From assembly GCA_964650405.1 (NCBI GenBank), contig CAZYTO010000087.1:1-18841 (forward strand): a stretch of 18,841 bases of DNA, in the 5' to 3' direction. The notes beneath the pieces are model-generated. The model made no database searches, had not been told where the DNA came from, and worked only from the letters and a program-made list of their open reading frames with translations. The position numbers and the translations under genes are program-made. Source of the stretch: CAZYTO01 sp964650405 (GTDB taxonomy: Bacteria; Acidobacteriota; Thermoanaerobaculia; Gp7-AA8). Position 1 is the first letter of the stretch, and each line of letters starts with the position of its first letter. Shown one piece after another: positions 1 through 7,735 of the stretch.

Positions 1-1668
1 TCGCTCTCCGGCGAGCACGGCGACGGCCAGTCGCGCGCGGAGCTGCTGCCGAAGATGTTCGGCGACGAGCTGGTGGGCGCGTTCCGCGAGTTCAAGTCGC
101 TCTGGGATCCGGAGTGGAAGATGAACCCGGGGAAGGTCGTGACGCCGTACCACCCGACCGAGAACCTCCGGCTGGGAGAGGACTACCGTCCCTGGTCGCC
201 GCGCACCCACTTCCAGTTCCCCGAGGATGAAGGGCAGTTCTCGCGCGCCGCGCTGCGGTGCGTCGGTGTCGGGGAGTGCCGGCGCATGGAGCACGGCACG
301 ATGTGCCCGAGCTTCATGGCCACGCGGGAGGAGGAGCACTCCACGCGCGGCCGTGCGCGCCTGCTCTTCGAGATGTTCGAAGGAGAGGTCGTCCCGAACA
401 ACTGGCGCAACGACGCGGTGAAGGACGCCCTCGACCTCTGCCTCTCCTGCAAGGGCTGCAAGGGCGACTGCCCCGTCAACGTGGACATGGCCACGTACAA
501 GGCGGAGTTCCTCTCGCACTACTACGAGGGGCGTCTCCGGCCGCTCGGCGCCTACACGATGGGACTCATCCACTGGTGGTCGCGCGCCGCGGAGGTCGCC
601 CCGGAGCTGGCGAACGCAATCCTCTCCCTGCCGCTCACGAAACGCCTCGGAGGAATCGCGCCCGAGCGCACGCCGCCGATGTTCGCGAAGCAGACGTTCC
701 GCGAGCAATTCCAGCAACGAATCCGAGCCGACGCCTCGGCGGCCGGCGCGCCGCAGCGCCCCGGGATGCACTCTTCGGCACATCCCTTGTCCGAGCCCCA
801 CCGCCGGGTGCTGCTGTGGGCCGACACGTTCAACAATCACTTTCATCCCGAGACGGCCATGGCCGCGGTCGACGTGCTCGAAGCGGCCGGCTATCACGTC
901 ACCATTCCGCGCAAGCGGCTTTGCTGCGGGCGGCCGCTCTACGACTGGGGCTTTCTCGGCCTGGCCAAAGACCTCCTGCGCGAGACGATCGACGCCCTGA
1001 TGGCCGAGCTGGATGAAGGCGTGGCCATCATCGGCCTGGAACCGAGCTGCGTCTCCGTCTTCCGCGACGAGCTTCTCGGCCTCTTCCCGAACGACGACTA
1101 CGCGCGCCGCCTGGCCCGGGCCACGATGACGCTCAGCGAATTCATCGCCCACGAAGGAGACCGCTTCCAGCTCCCGCGCCTCGAGCGCAAGGCGCTGATG
1201 CAGGGGCACTGTCACCACAAGGCCATCATGAAGATCGAGCCGGAGGAAGCGGTGCTGCGCAAACTCGGCCTGGAGCTGGAGAATCCCGACAGCGGCTGCT
1301 GCGGCATGGCCGGCGCCTTCGGCTTCGAGGCGGGGGAGCACTACGAAATCTCCATGCGCGTCGGGGAGCGCGTGCTCCTGCCAAAGGTACGCGACGCGGC
1401 GAAGGACACGTTGATCATCGCCGACGGCTTCAGTTGCCGGGAGCAGATCGAGCAGACCACCGATCGCCGGGCCCTGCACCTCGCGCAGGTGCTGAAGATG
1501 GCCCTGGACGAAGGCCCGCACGGCACGTCCGGCGACTATCCCGAACGGAAGTGGATCGCGCCGAAGGCCGACCCGAAGCGGGGCTGGTGGAAGATCGCCG
1601 GGGTGGTGGGAGGCGTGGCGCTCTTCGCGGGAGGGATGGCCCTCCTGCGCCGTTGGCGCAAGCATTGA
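1..1668 (+). CDS. FAD-linked oxidase / Fe-S oxidoreductase fusion (YdiJ-like D-2-hydroxyacid dehydrogenase), 3' part
   Basis: The frame is open from base 1, so the true start and most of the FAD-binding half lie outside the window; 555 residues are visible. It opens with the SGEHGDG motif that closes FAD-linked oxidase C-terminal domains. Two 4Fe-4S cysteine sets follow (visible residues C87, C93, C102-P and C147, C150, C153, C157-P). Two cysteine-rich CCG modules come next, with Cys pairs at 308-309 and 433-434 and a GHCHHK stretch near 402. This order matches the E. coli YdiJ type, which oxidises D-2-hydroxyacids such as D-2-hydroxyglutarate and passes electrons through the clusters. The exact substrate cannot be read from the sequence. 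Unusually, the protein ends in a hydrophobic segment (about residues 535-550) followed by an Arg/Lys-rich end, which suggests a membrane tail anchor. The GH15 gene begins 12 bases downstream and is probably co-transcribed. Confidence 0.9.
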   Translation, partial: SLSGEHGDGQSRAELLPKMFGDELVGAFREFKSLWDPEWKMNPGKVVTPYHPTENLRLGEDYRPWSPRTHFQFPEDEGQFSRAALRCVGVGECRRMEHGTMCPSFMATREEEHSTRGRARLLFEMFEGEVVPNNWRNDAVKDALDLCLSCKGCKGDCPVNVDMATYKAEFLSHYYEGRLRPLGAYTMGLIHWWSRAAEVAPELANAILSLPLTKRLGGIAPERTPPMFAKQTFREQFQQRIRADASAAGAPQRPGMHSSAHPLSEPHRRVLLWADTFNNHFHPETAMAAVDVLEAAGYHVTIPRKRLCCGRPLYDWGFLGLAKDLLRETIDALMAELDEGVAIIGLEPSCVSVFRDELLGLFPNDDYARRLARATMTLSEFIAHEGDRFQLPRLERKALMQGHCHHKAIMKIEPEEAVLRKLGLELENPDSGCCGMAGAFGFEAGEHYEISMRVGERVLLPKVRDAAKDTLIIADGFSCREQIEQTTDRRALHLAQVLKMALDEGPHGTSGDYPERKWIAPKADPKRGWWKIAGVVGGVALFAGGMALLRRWRKH

Positions 1669-1680
1669 TACGTCCGGCTC

Positions 1681-3507
1681 ATGAGCTATGAGCCGATCGC
1701 CAATTACGCGCTCATCGGAGACACGCGGTCGGCGGCCCTGATCTCACGGAACGGCTCGATCGACTGGCTGGCCTGGCCGCGCTTCGACGCGACCTCGGTC
1801 TTCGCCCGCATCCTCGACGCGGAGCACGGCGGCTTCTTCTCCATCCATCCCGATGCCCCGTTCACCGCCAGCCGGCGATACGCCGGCGACACGAACGTCC
1901 TCCAAACGCGGTTCACCTGCTCCTCCGGCACCGCCAGGCTGCTCGACCTGATGCCGGTCCTGCGCGAAGAGGAAAAGGGGCGGCTTCTCACGCCTTTTCG
2001 CCAGCTCCTCCGGCGCATCGAAGTACTCGCCGGCGAAGTGCCGATCGCCGTCACCTTTACTCCGCGACCGGATTACGGGCTCGCCGTACCCGAGCTCCAC
2101 GCACGTGGCGACGGCATCCTCTTCATGCACGGCCCGGCCGTCTATCACCTCCGCAGCGACGCAACGTTCGAAGTCCGCGAAGGCACGGCCGCGGCTCGGA
2201 TGACGCTGCGCGCCGGCGAGCGGCGTGACTTCTCCTTCGCGTTCGACGAGCACACTCCCGCCGTCTACCCGGTCATCGGCGACGCCGCGACTGCGGCCAT
2301 CGAGCGCACCCTCGACTTCTGGCGCGACTGGGCGTCGCAGTGCAACTACGACGGCCCCTGGCGCGACGCCGTCCTGCGCAGCGCGCTCGTGCTCAAGCTC
2401 ATGACCTACGCCCCTTCGGGAGCCATCGTCGCGGCCCCAACGACGTCGCTCCCCGAGGCCGTTGGCGGTGTGCGGAACTGGGACTACCGGTATTGCTGGC
2501 TGCGCGATGCCTCCTTCACCGCCAGCGCGCTCTACGACTGCGGCTTCAGGATCGAAGGCGACGCCTTCGTGAACTGGCTCCTCTATGCCACGCAGCTCAC
2601 CCATCCCCACCTGCAGATCCTCTACGACATCTTCGGCGAGTCGCGGGTACCCGAGCGGACGCTCGACCATCTGGAGGGCTATTGCCGCTCGAAACCGGTG
2701 CGCATCGGGAATGGCGCCAGCAGACAGTTTCAGCTCGACATCTACGGCGAGGTCCTCGGCGCCGTGGAAGAGCACGTCCGGGCCGGCGCGACATTGAATC
2801 GCGACGAACGCCGCCTCCTGGTCAGGCTCGCGGACATGGTGGTCGCGCGCTGGCGCGAGCCGGACAGCGGCGTCTGGGAGAAGCGCTCCGAGCGCGCCCA
2901 GCATACGCACGCCAAGATCCTGGCGTGGTCGGCACTCGACACCGCCATCCGGTTTGCGGAGAAGGGAAAGATTCACGGCGATGTCAGCCGGTGGCGTACC
3001 GAGCGGCGCGAGATCGAGCGCGTCATTCTCGAGCGCGGCTTCAACACGAAGCTCAACGCCTTCGTCAGCATTCTCGACGGCGACCAGCTCGACGCCAGCG
3101 TGCTCTACGCCGCCCGCGTCGGCTTCATCGATCCGGCCGACCCGCGCATGCTCTCCACGATCGGCGCCATCCGCGCGCGCCTTGGACGCGATGACCTGGT
3201 CTACCGCTACGACATCGATACCGACGACGGCCTGCCCACCGGCGAGGGCGCCTTCCTGGCCTGCAGTTTCTGGCTCGTCGAAGCGCTCGTCCTCGCCGGC
3301 CGCATCGACGACGGCCGGGAGCTGTTCGAGAAACTCCTCACCCGCCGCAACGACGCCGGCCTGCTATCGGAAGAATGCGACACCCGCACCGGCGCCCTCC
3401 TCGGCAACTTCCCGCAGGCCCTCACCCACATCGCCCTGATGAACGCCGCGCTCTGCCTGACCGAGAAGTCGGACGCAAGGAGCCAGCGCGCCGCGCACCA
3501 GCCGTAG
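1681..3507 (+). CDS. GH15 family glycoside hydrolase (glucoamylase/trehalase-like)
   Basis: This is a 608-residue inverting alpha-glucosidase-family enzyme of the bacterial GH15 type. Residues 1-205 form the trehalase-like N-terminal domain (the opening YEPIANYALIGD and GSIDWLAWPRFD near 25-36 are typical). The catalytic (alpha/alpha)6 barrel starts near 225 and contains NWDYRYCWLRDASFT at 266-280. The likely general acid is E400 (GVWEKR) and the likely general base E564 or E565 in LLSEE, followed by GNFPQALTHIAL. There is no signal peptide, so it is probably cytoplasmic and acts on trehalose or short alpha-glucans; the sequence does not decide between them. The ATG start fits the family N-terminus, although there is no clear Shine-Dalgarno site. 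Its TAG stop is the first triplet of the inverted repeat that follows, so the last few residues may have been set by insertion of that repeat. Confidence 0.93.
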   Translation: MSYEPIANYALIGDTRSAALISRNGSIDWLAWPRFDATSVFARILDAEHGGFFSIHPDAPFTASRRYAGDTNVLQTRFTCSSGTARLLDLMPVLREEEKGRLLTPFRQLLRRIEVLAGEVPIAVTFTPRPDYGLAVPELHARGDGILFMHGPAVYHLRSDATFEVREGTAAARMTLRAGERRDFSFAFDEHTPAVYPVIGDAATAAIERTLDFWRDWASQCNYDGPWRDAVLRSALVLKLMTYAPSGAIVAAPTTSLPEAVGGVRNWDYRYCWLRDASFTASALYDCGFRIEGDAFVNWLLYATQLTHPHLQILYDIFGESRVPERTLDHLEGYCRSKPVRIGNGASRQFQLDIYGEVLGAVEEHVRAGATLNRDERRLLVRLADMVVARWREPDSGVWEKRSERAQHTHAKILAWSALDTAIRFAEKGKIHGDVSRWRTERREIERVILERGFNTKLNAFVSILDGDQLDASVLYAARVGFIDPADPRMLSTIGAIRARLGRDDLVYRYDIDTDDGLPTGEGAFLACSFWLVEALVLAGRIDDGRELFEKLLTRRNDAGLLSEECDTRTGALLGNFPQALTHIALMNAALCLTEKSDARSQRAAHQP

Positions 3508-3620
3508 TGGAGGACGGACAATCCTGTCCGACTGCACGCGAGGCTTCTCTGAGGTTTCGATCTGCCTGGCTCAGTCCAACCGCCCCGCGGGGGACGGACA
3601 GGATTGTCCGTCCTCCACTA
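3505..3620. repeat. REPIN-like 26-bp inverted repeat between convergent genes
   Basis: The left arm (3505-3530) and right arm (3595-3620) are perfect reverse complements over 26 bases, separated by 64 bases. Each arm also contains its own 6-bp hairpin, CGGACA-ATCC-TGTCCG at 3515-3530 and the mirror copy at 3595-3610, with a GGAGGA foot just outside it. A short hairpin with a GGAG-like foot, present as an inverted pair, is the architecture of REP/REPIN elements mobilised by RAYT transposases. No transposase is present here. The outermost TAG of each arm is the stop codon of the neighbouring gene (GH15 on the left, the membrane protein on the right). The element could also end transcription from both sides, since it can fold on either strand, but there is no T-run. 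Confidence 0.8.
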
Positions 3621-4094
3621 GTGCAGTTGGTAAAACGCGCCGAGGACCACGCCGTACAACGTGTGCGCGACGAGCGTGACCAGCGGCGTGAGGCGCCCGT
3701 AGTTCACGGCCAGGAAGCCGGGTGGTTCGAGCAGCCGGGTGGGCTCGGGGCCGCGGAAGTCCGACACCATCCGCGGGTGGACGCCCGGCAAGAGCGGCAG
3801 CAGCGCGACCAGAACCACCACGCCCTGCAGCGCACCGAGCAGCCCGCCGAACCACCACGTGGCTCGGTGCACTTTCTCGAAGAACAGCGCGTAGACGATC
3901 GCGAAGAGCCATCCGTTGACGATGTGCATGCCGTAGCCGATGACCTTGGCCCGGTCACGGTTCGGAGTGAGCACCGTCCCGACGATGAACGGCATGTCGA
4001 TGCGCGTCAGGCCGAGCGCCTGTCCGGTCGCGAGCACCGTCGTCAGTACGACCGTTGCCGCGAAGCCCCAGAGCAGGATCGATTCGATGTTCAT
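3618..4094 (-). CDS. Conserved four-helix membrane protein of unknown function
   Basis: A 158-residue integral membrane protein that I do not recognise. Hydrophobic segments lie at about residues 5-27, 50-70, 79-102 and 133-156, which suggests four transmembrane helices. Between the first two is a polar loop with TPNRDRAK (about 42-50), followed by GYGMHIVNGWLFAIVYALFF. There are no catalytic motifs I can name. It begins with ATG, 100 bases downstream of the helicase gene on the same strand, so it may be read from the helicase promoter. Its TAG stop is the outer triplet of the right arm of the 3505-3620 repeat. The even spread of charged and hydrophobic residues supports a real gene, but there is no Shine-Dalgarno site. 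Confidence 0.7.
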   Translation of the reverse strand: MNIESILLWGFAATVVLTTVLATGQALGLTRIDMPFIVGTVLTPNRDRAKVIGYGMHIVNGWLFAIVYALFFEKVHRATWWFGGLLGALQGVVVLVALLPLLPGVHPRMVSDFRGPEPTRLLEPPGFLAVNYGRLTPLVTLVAHTLYGVVLGAFYQLH

Positions 4095-4194
4095 GATCGC
4101 CGTGTCGCCGGGTTACCGGCTCCCCTCGGCCCTCTCGCAAAAGGCGTGCAATCCACACATTCGGCGCCCCTGACACAACTCGCTCCGCTTCACT
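4095..4194 (-). other. 100-base gap between helicase and membrane protein genes
   Basis: No gene, hairpin with T-run or clear promoter was seen here. It contains GCCGGGTTACCGG at about 4107-4119, related to words in the mlaE-mlaF gap. The two minus-strand genes are probably co-transcribed across it. Confidence 0.4.
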
Positions 4195-6552
4195 TTAAAT
4201 GCGGATGAGCTTCGCGTACTTGGCGATGAACTTCTTCGATCCGGCCCGGTCGAAGTAGACCGTCAGCTTGGCGTCCGGACCGCTTCCCTCCATGGTGAGG
4301 ATGGTCCCGTCGCCGAACTGCTCGTGCCGCACGCGCTGTCCGCGTTTCAGCTCCGGCGCCCGCGCCACGGCCGGCGCGCTGGCCGTCTTCAGAGCCGAAG
4401 GATCGAACTGCACCGGCGCATCCTTGAAGAACGACAGCACGCCGTTTGCCGACTCGTTCCGCTTCGGCTGCGGTGCCGCCGCCTGCGGCGGGCGAGGCTG
4501 GGACGGGGCCGGGCGCGGAGCTGATTGCGGCGATCGGAACGACGGCTCGCCGCGATACCGGTCGCCGTAGCCGCGCTGCAGCATCGGACGGTCCCGCCAG
4601 TTGGGCGCGGAATCGCGGCCGCCGCCATACGTTCCCGTCCGGCCGAGGCGTACCTGCTCCCGTACCTCCTCGGGGATCTCCGTCAGGAACGGGGAGGGGC
4701 TCTGCTCGCGGAACTGGCCGTGCATGCGGCGCTCGTAGCAATGGATGCAGTAGAGCTGCTCGCGGGCCCGGGTCATGCCCACATAACAGAGGCGCCGCTC
4801 CTCCTCGAGATCCTCCATCGCTTCCTGCGAATTCGAGTGAGGCAGGATCCCCTCCTCCATTCCGGCCAGGAAGACGACCTTGAACTCGAGCCCTTTCGCC
4901 GAGTGCAGGGTCATCAGGGTTACGCCCTTCGATGCCTCGTAGCGGTCGAGGTCGGAGATGAGCGTGACCGAGTCGAGGTAGTCGGCCACCGACGCCCCGC
5001 CGCTCTGTTCCCAGAACTCACGCGCGGAGTTGAGCAGTTCCTCGATGTTCTGCAGCCGGGACTCGTCCTGCACGTCGCGCGACTCGCTGAGCATGCGCTT
5101 GTAGCCGGTGCGCAGGAGGAGGTAGTCGAAGAACTCCGGCAGCGGGTTGTTGGATGCGGCGTTGAGGTCGGAAACGATGTCGCGGAACTCGCGAACGGCC
5201 TTCGACGCCCGGGCGGGCAGGAAATCGAGCTCGCCGCTGATGACGTCCCACAGCGAGGCGTTCCGCATCCGGGCTTGCTCATCGATGGCCTTGACGGTCG
5301 TATCGCCGATCCCCCGCGACGGCACGTTGATCACCCGCTCGATCGACGGCGTGTCGTGAGGGCGGGTGGAGAGGCGCAGGTAGGCGAGGATGTCCTTGAT
5401 CTCGGCGCGCTCGTAGAACTTCACGCCCCCGACCACCACGTACGGGATGTTGGCCCGGAGGAGCTCTTCTTCAAAGGGCCGCGACTGGGCGTTGGTGCGG
5501 AAGAGCACGGCGAAGTCGGTGAGCTTCAGCCGTGAGCGCCCGGCCTGGATCTTGTCGATGACGAAGTGCGCTTCCTCCCGCTCGCTCTGGCAGGTGACGA
5601 TCCGCACCGGCTCGCCCGCCCCCGCTTCCGTGAAGAGCGTCTTCCCCTTGCGGGCGATGTTGTTCGACACGACGCCGGTGGCAGCGTCGAGGATGTTGCC
5701 GGTGGAGCGGTAGTTCTGCTCGAGCTTCACGATCTCCGCGCCCGGAAAGTCGCTCTCGAAGTTGAGGATGTTGTTGATGTCGGCGCCGCGGAAGCGGTAG
5801 ATGGCCTGGTCGTCGTCGCCGACGGCGACGATGTTGCCGCGGGAGCCGGCCAGCAGCTTCACGAGCTGGTACTGGGCGCGGTTCGTGTCCTGGTACTCGT
5901 CGATGAGGAGGTGCTGAAAGCGCTCGTGCAGCTCCTCGCGCACGTCGGCGTGCTCCTCGAGCAGGCGCACGTATTGCCCGATCAGGTCGTCGAAGTCCAT
6001 GGCGTCGAACTCGCGGAGGCGCTTCTGGTACATCCGGTAGACCTCGGCCACCCGCGCGCCGAAGAAGTCGGTGTTGTTCCGCTCGTACTCGACCGGTCCC
6101 ACCAGCTCGTTCTTGGCGTTCGAGATGCGGCTGAGAATCGACCGGGGAGGGAAGGCCTCGTCGCTCATGTTCAGGTCGCGCATGCAGCGCCTGACGAGCG
6201 TCAGTTGGTCGGACGTGTCGTAGACGACGAACGATTTGGTGAAACCGAGACGGTCGGCGTAGCGGCGCAGCATCCGCAGGGAGGTCGAATGGAAGGTACC
6301 GATCCAGGGCCGCCCGCCCAGGTTCGGCACGAGGAGCTCGACGCGATGGAGCATTTCGGCCGCTGCCTTGTTCGTAAAGGTGACGGCGAGGATCCGGGAG
6401 GGGTGCACCTTGCGCTCACCGATGAGCCAGGCGATGCGGTAGGTGATGACTCGTGTTTTTCCGGAGCCGGCGCCGGCCAGAACGAGCAGGGGGCCGTCGC
6501 CATGGGCAACGGCCTCGCGCTGCCGGGGGTTGAGAGAGGTGACGTCAATCAT
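4195..6552 (-). CDS. pcrA: UvrD/PcrA-type superfamily 1A DNA helicase
   Basis: A 785-residue ATP-dependent 3'-5' DNA helicase used in nucleotide-excision repair, replication restart and displacement of RecA or RNA polymerase. The Q-motif region LNPRQREAV (7-15) is followed by Walker A GAGSGKT (27-33), TFTNKAA (58-64), Walker B LIDEYQDTN (216-224), VGDDDQAIYRFRGAD (244-258), the QNYRST motif III/IV region, TLHSAKGLEF, and motif VI VGMTRAREQL. A basic Pro/Gln-rich linker leads to a C-terminal Tudor-like domain (GQRVRHEQFGDGTIL), as in PcrA. The start is the ATG at 6552, placing the family N-terminus MIDVTSLNPRQ at residue 1. The frame also has a TTG at 6657, but those 35 residues look nothing like a helicase N-terminus. 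No strong Shine-Dalgarno site is visible. It is divergent from tatA across 208 bases. Confidence 0.95.
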   Translation of the reverse strand: MIDVTSLNPRQREAVAHGDGPLLVLAGAGSGKTRVITYRIAWLIGERKVHPSRILAVTFTNKAAAEMLHRVELLVPNLGGRPWIGTFHSTSLRMLRRYADRLGFTKSFVVYDTSDQLTLVRRCMRDLNMSDEAFPPRSILSRISNAKNELVGPVEYERNNTDFFGARVAEVYRMYQKRLREFDAMDFDDLIGQYVRLLEEHADVREELHERFQHLLIDEYQDTNRAQYQLVKLLAGSRGNIVAVGDDDQAIYRFRGADINNILNFESDFPGAEIVKLEQNYRSTGNILDAATGVVSNNIARKGKTLFTEAGAGEPVRIVTCQSEREEAHFVIDKIQAGRSRLKLTDFAVLFRTNAQSRPFEEELLRANIPYVVVGGVKFYERAEIKDILAYLRLSTRPHDTPSIERVINVPSRGIGDTTVKAIDEQARMRNASLWDVISGELDFLPARASKAVREFRDIVSDLNAASNNPLPEFFDYLLLRTGYKRMLSESRDVQDESRLQNIEELLNSAREFWEQSGGASVADYLDSVTLISDLDRYEASKGVTLMTLHSAKGLEFKVVFLAGMEEGILPHSNSQEAMEDLEEERRLCYVGMTRAREQLYCIHCYERRMHGQFREQSPSPFLTEIPEEVREQVRLGRTGTYGGGRDSAPNWRDRPMLQRGYGDRYRGEPSFRSPQSAPRPAPSQPRPPQAAAPQPKRNESANGVLSFFKDAPVQFDPSALKTASAPAVARAPELKRGQRVRHEQFGDGTILTMEGSGPDAKLTVYFDRAGSKKFIAKYAKLIRI

Positions 6553-6760
6553 GCGGTTCGGTGATCGTATCGTGATGGCTTCGGATGTCGGGTTGCGAAA
6601 GTCGCCGGGCGGAAGGACGGGCCCGGTCCTGGCCTCGCCCTTAGACGGATCCTGCAACGTAACGCCGTCGGGAACGTCTCATTCCCCGGGGTTGTTCTGC
6701 CCCGCGAGGTCAAAACACAGTAAACTCACACTTCGGCCCGGTGCGTAACTTGGAGGACTC
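6553..6760. promoter_or_regulatory. Divergent intergenic region of helicase and tatA
   Basis: These 208 bases separate two divergently read genes and must hold a promoter for each. The last 60 bases before tatA are clearly less GC-rich (AAAACACAGTAAACT at about 6712-6726), as expected of a promoter. The only -35-like word (TTGTTC, 6692-6697) is badly spaced from the -10-like TAAACT (6721-6726), so I do not assign exact boxes. A strong Shine-Dalgarno GGAGG lies at 6752-6756, four bases before the tatA ATG. No coding region is apparent on the tatA side. Confidence 0.4.
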
Positions 6761-6943
6761 ATGTTTGGTCTTGGTTTCCCGGAATTGCTACTGATTCTCG
6801 TGATTTGCGTCTTCCTCTTCGGCGCCGGACGTCTCGCTTCCGTCGGAAAAGGCCTCGGTGAGGGCATCGCCGGCTTCCGTGACGCGCTCAAGAAGGGTTC
6901 CGACGACAAACCAGCCATCGAAGAGAAGAAGAACAACTCGTAG
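6761..6943 (+). CDS. tatA: Twin-arginine translocase subunit TatA
   Basis: A 60-residue TatA/TatE-type protein, the pore-forming component that lets folded twin-arginine substrates cross the inner membrane. A single N-terminal transmembrane segment (about residues 6-20) is followed by the FG hinge at residues 20-21. Then comes an amphipathic helix with GKGLGEGIAGFRDALKK (29-45) and a short charged tail rich in Asp, Glu and Lys. The N-terminal FGLGFPELLLIL matches the family closely. TatA from many phyla is 55-90 residues, so this is complete though short. A strong GGAGG sits four bases before the ATG. No tatC or tatB is in the window. The DUF4388 gene starts 15 bases downstream and is probably in the same transcript. 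Confidence 0.93.
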   Translation: MFGLGFPELLLILVICVFLFGAGRLASVGKGLGEGIAGFRDALKKGSDDKPAIEEKKNNS

Positions 6944-6958
6944 CGGGAGCCGTTTTCG

Positions 6959-7735
6959 TTGCGCCAGGACTCACCCCACCCGGCCGCGTCGCTGTACCAA
7001 ACCGACCTGGCGCAGACCGCTCTGCCCGAGATTCTCGTCACCATTCACCGTTACCGGGCGCCGGGGGTCGTGGAGTGCCGGCGCGGTGACGCGATCAAGC
7101 GCGTCTATCTCGACCGCGGCCAGATCATCTTTGCCACGACGAACCAGATCGCCGAGTCCCTCGGCGACAAGCTTCTCGCGGCCGGCCGCATTACGAACGA
7201 ACAGTACGCAGCCAGTCTCGTGCGCGTGCGCGAGACCGGTAAGCGTCACGGCGTGACCCTGGTCGAGATGGGCATCCTCACCCACGAGGAGCTCTTCACC
7301 GCCGTCCGCGAGCAGATCGAGGCCATCCTCTGGACGCTCTTCGGCTGGGATTCCGGAGCGGTGACGTTCGTGCCCGGCCGGGACAAGCACCTCGAGTTCG
7401 TCAAGGTCGAGATTCCCGTGCCGCGGGCCGTGCTGAACGGCGTGCGGCGGATGCCGGACGCCAAGTCGCTGGTGTCGCGCCTCGGCGTGAAGACAACGCT
7501 CTTCGCGCGGACGAACAACGTCGTGGAAGACCTCGATTTGACCCCCGAGGAGCAGGCGCTGCTCGCGGCTGTGGACGGCCGAAAAGTGCTGTACGAGCTG
7601 GTGAACACTCCTCCGCTCTCGCACGGCGACAACGCGCGCATGCTGTACGGCTTCTTCGCCCTGCAGCTCATCGCCGAGAAGACGCAGCGGCAGATCAAGG
7701 TTCAAATCCAGACGCCCGGTCCCCCGTCGACATGA
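6959..7735 (+). CDS. DUF4388 (PATAN-type) domain protein
   Basis: A 258-residue cytoplasmic protein. Residues about 17-60 (TALPEILVTIHRYRAPGVVEC followed by RVYLDRGQIIFA) are the typical start of a DUF4388/PATAN domain, in which a small beta-rich module has the form of a short helix, G-x-hydrophobic strands and a 'GxIxFA' turn. It continues with two helical stretches, LGDKLLAAGRIT (about 67-78) and LVEMGILTHEEL (about 99-110), that resemble the repeated 'LG-x-hydrophobic-L-x-x-G-hydrophobic-(T/S)' units found with this domain. DUF4388 proteins are common in gliding, predatory and acidobacterial lineages, often near signalling or polarity genes; the biochemical role is unknown. The only suitable start is a TTG at 6959 with GGGAG nine bases upstream (6945-6949). 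The stop overlaps the rmlD start (ATGA). Confidence 0.82.
   Translation: MRQDSPHPAASLYQTDLAQTALPEILVTIHRYRAPGVVECRRGDAIKRVYLDRGQIIFATTNQIAESLGDKLLAAGRITNEQYAASLVRVRETGKRHGVTLVEMGILTHEELFTAVREQIEAILWTLFGWDSGAVTFVPGRDKHLEFVKVEIPVPRAVLNGVRRMPDAKSLVSRLGVKTTLFARTNNVVEDLDLTPEEQALLAAVDGRKVLYELVNTPPLSHGDNARMLYGFFALQLIAEKTQRQIKVQIQTPGPPST

Noticed and set aside
1744..2976. Minus-strand open frame (410 residues) opposite the GH15 gene
   Set aside because: A reverse-strand artefact of GC-rich codons; no Shine-Dalgarno site and no recognisable protein features.
3375..4208. Plus-strand open frame (277 residues) running through the repeat and opposite the membrane protein
   Set aside because: It would read through the inverted repeat in a nonsense frame; the composition (Arg, Gln, His, Glu) fits an antisense shadow.
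6553..6657. N-terminal extension of the helicase from a TTG at 6657
   Set aside because: The 35 added residues do not resemble helicase N-termini, and the ATG at 6552 gives the expected start just before the Q-motif region.
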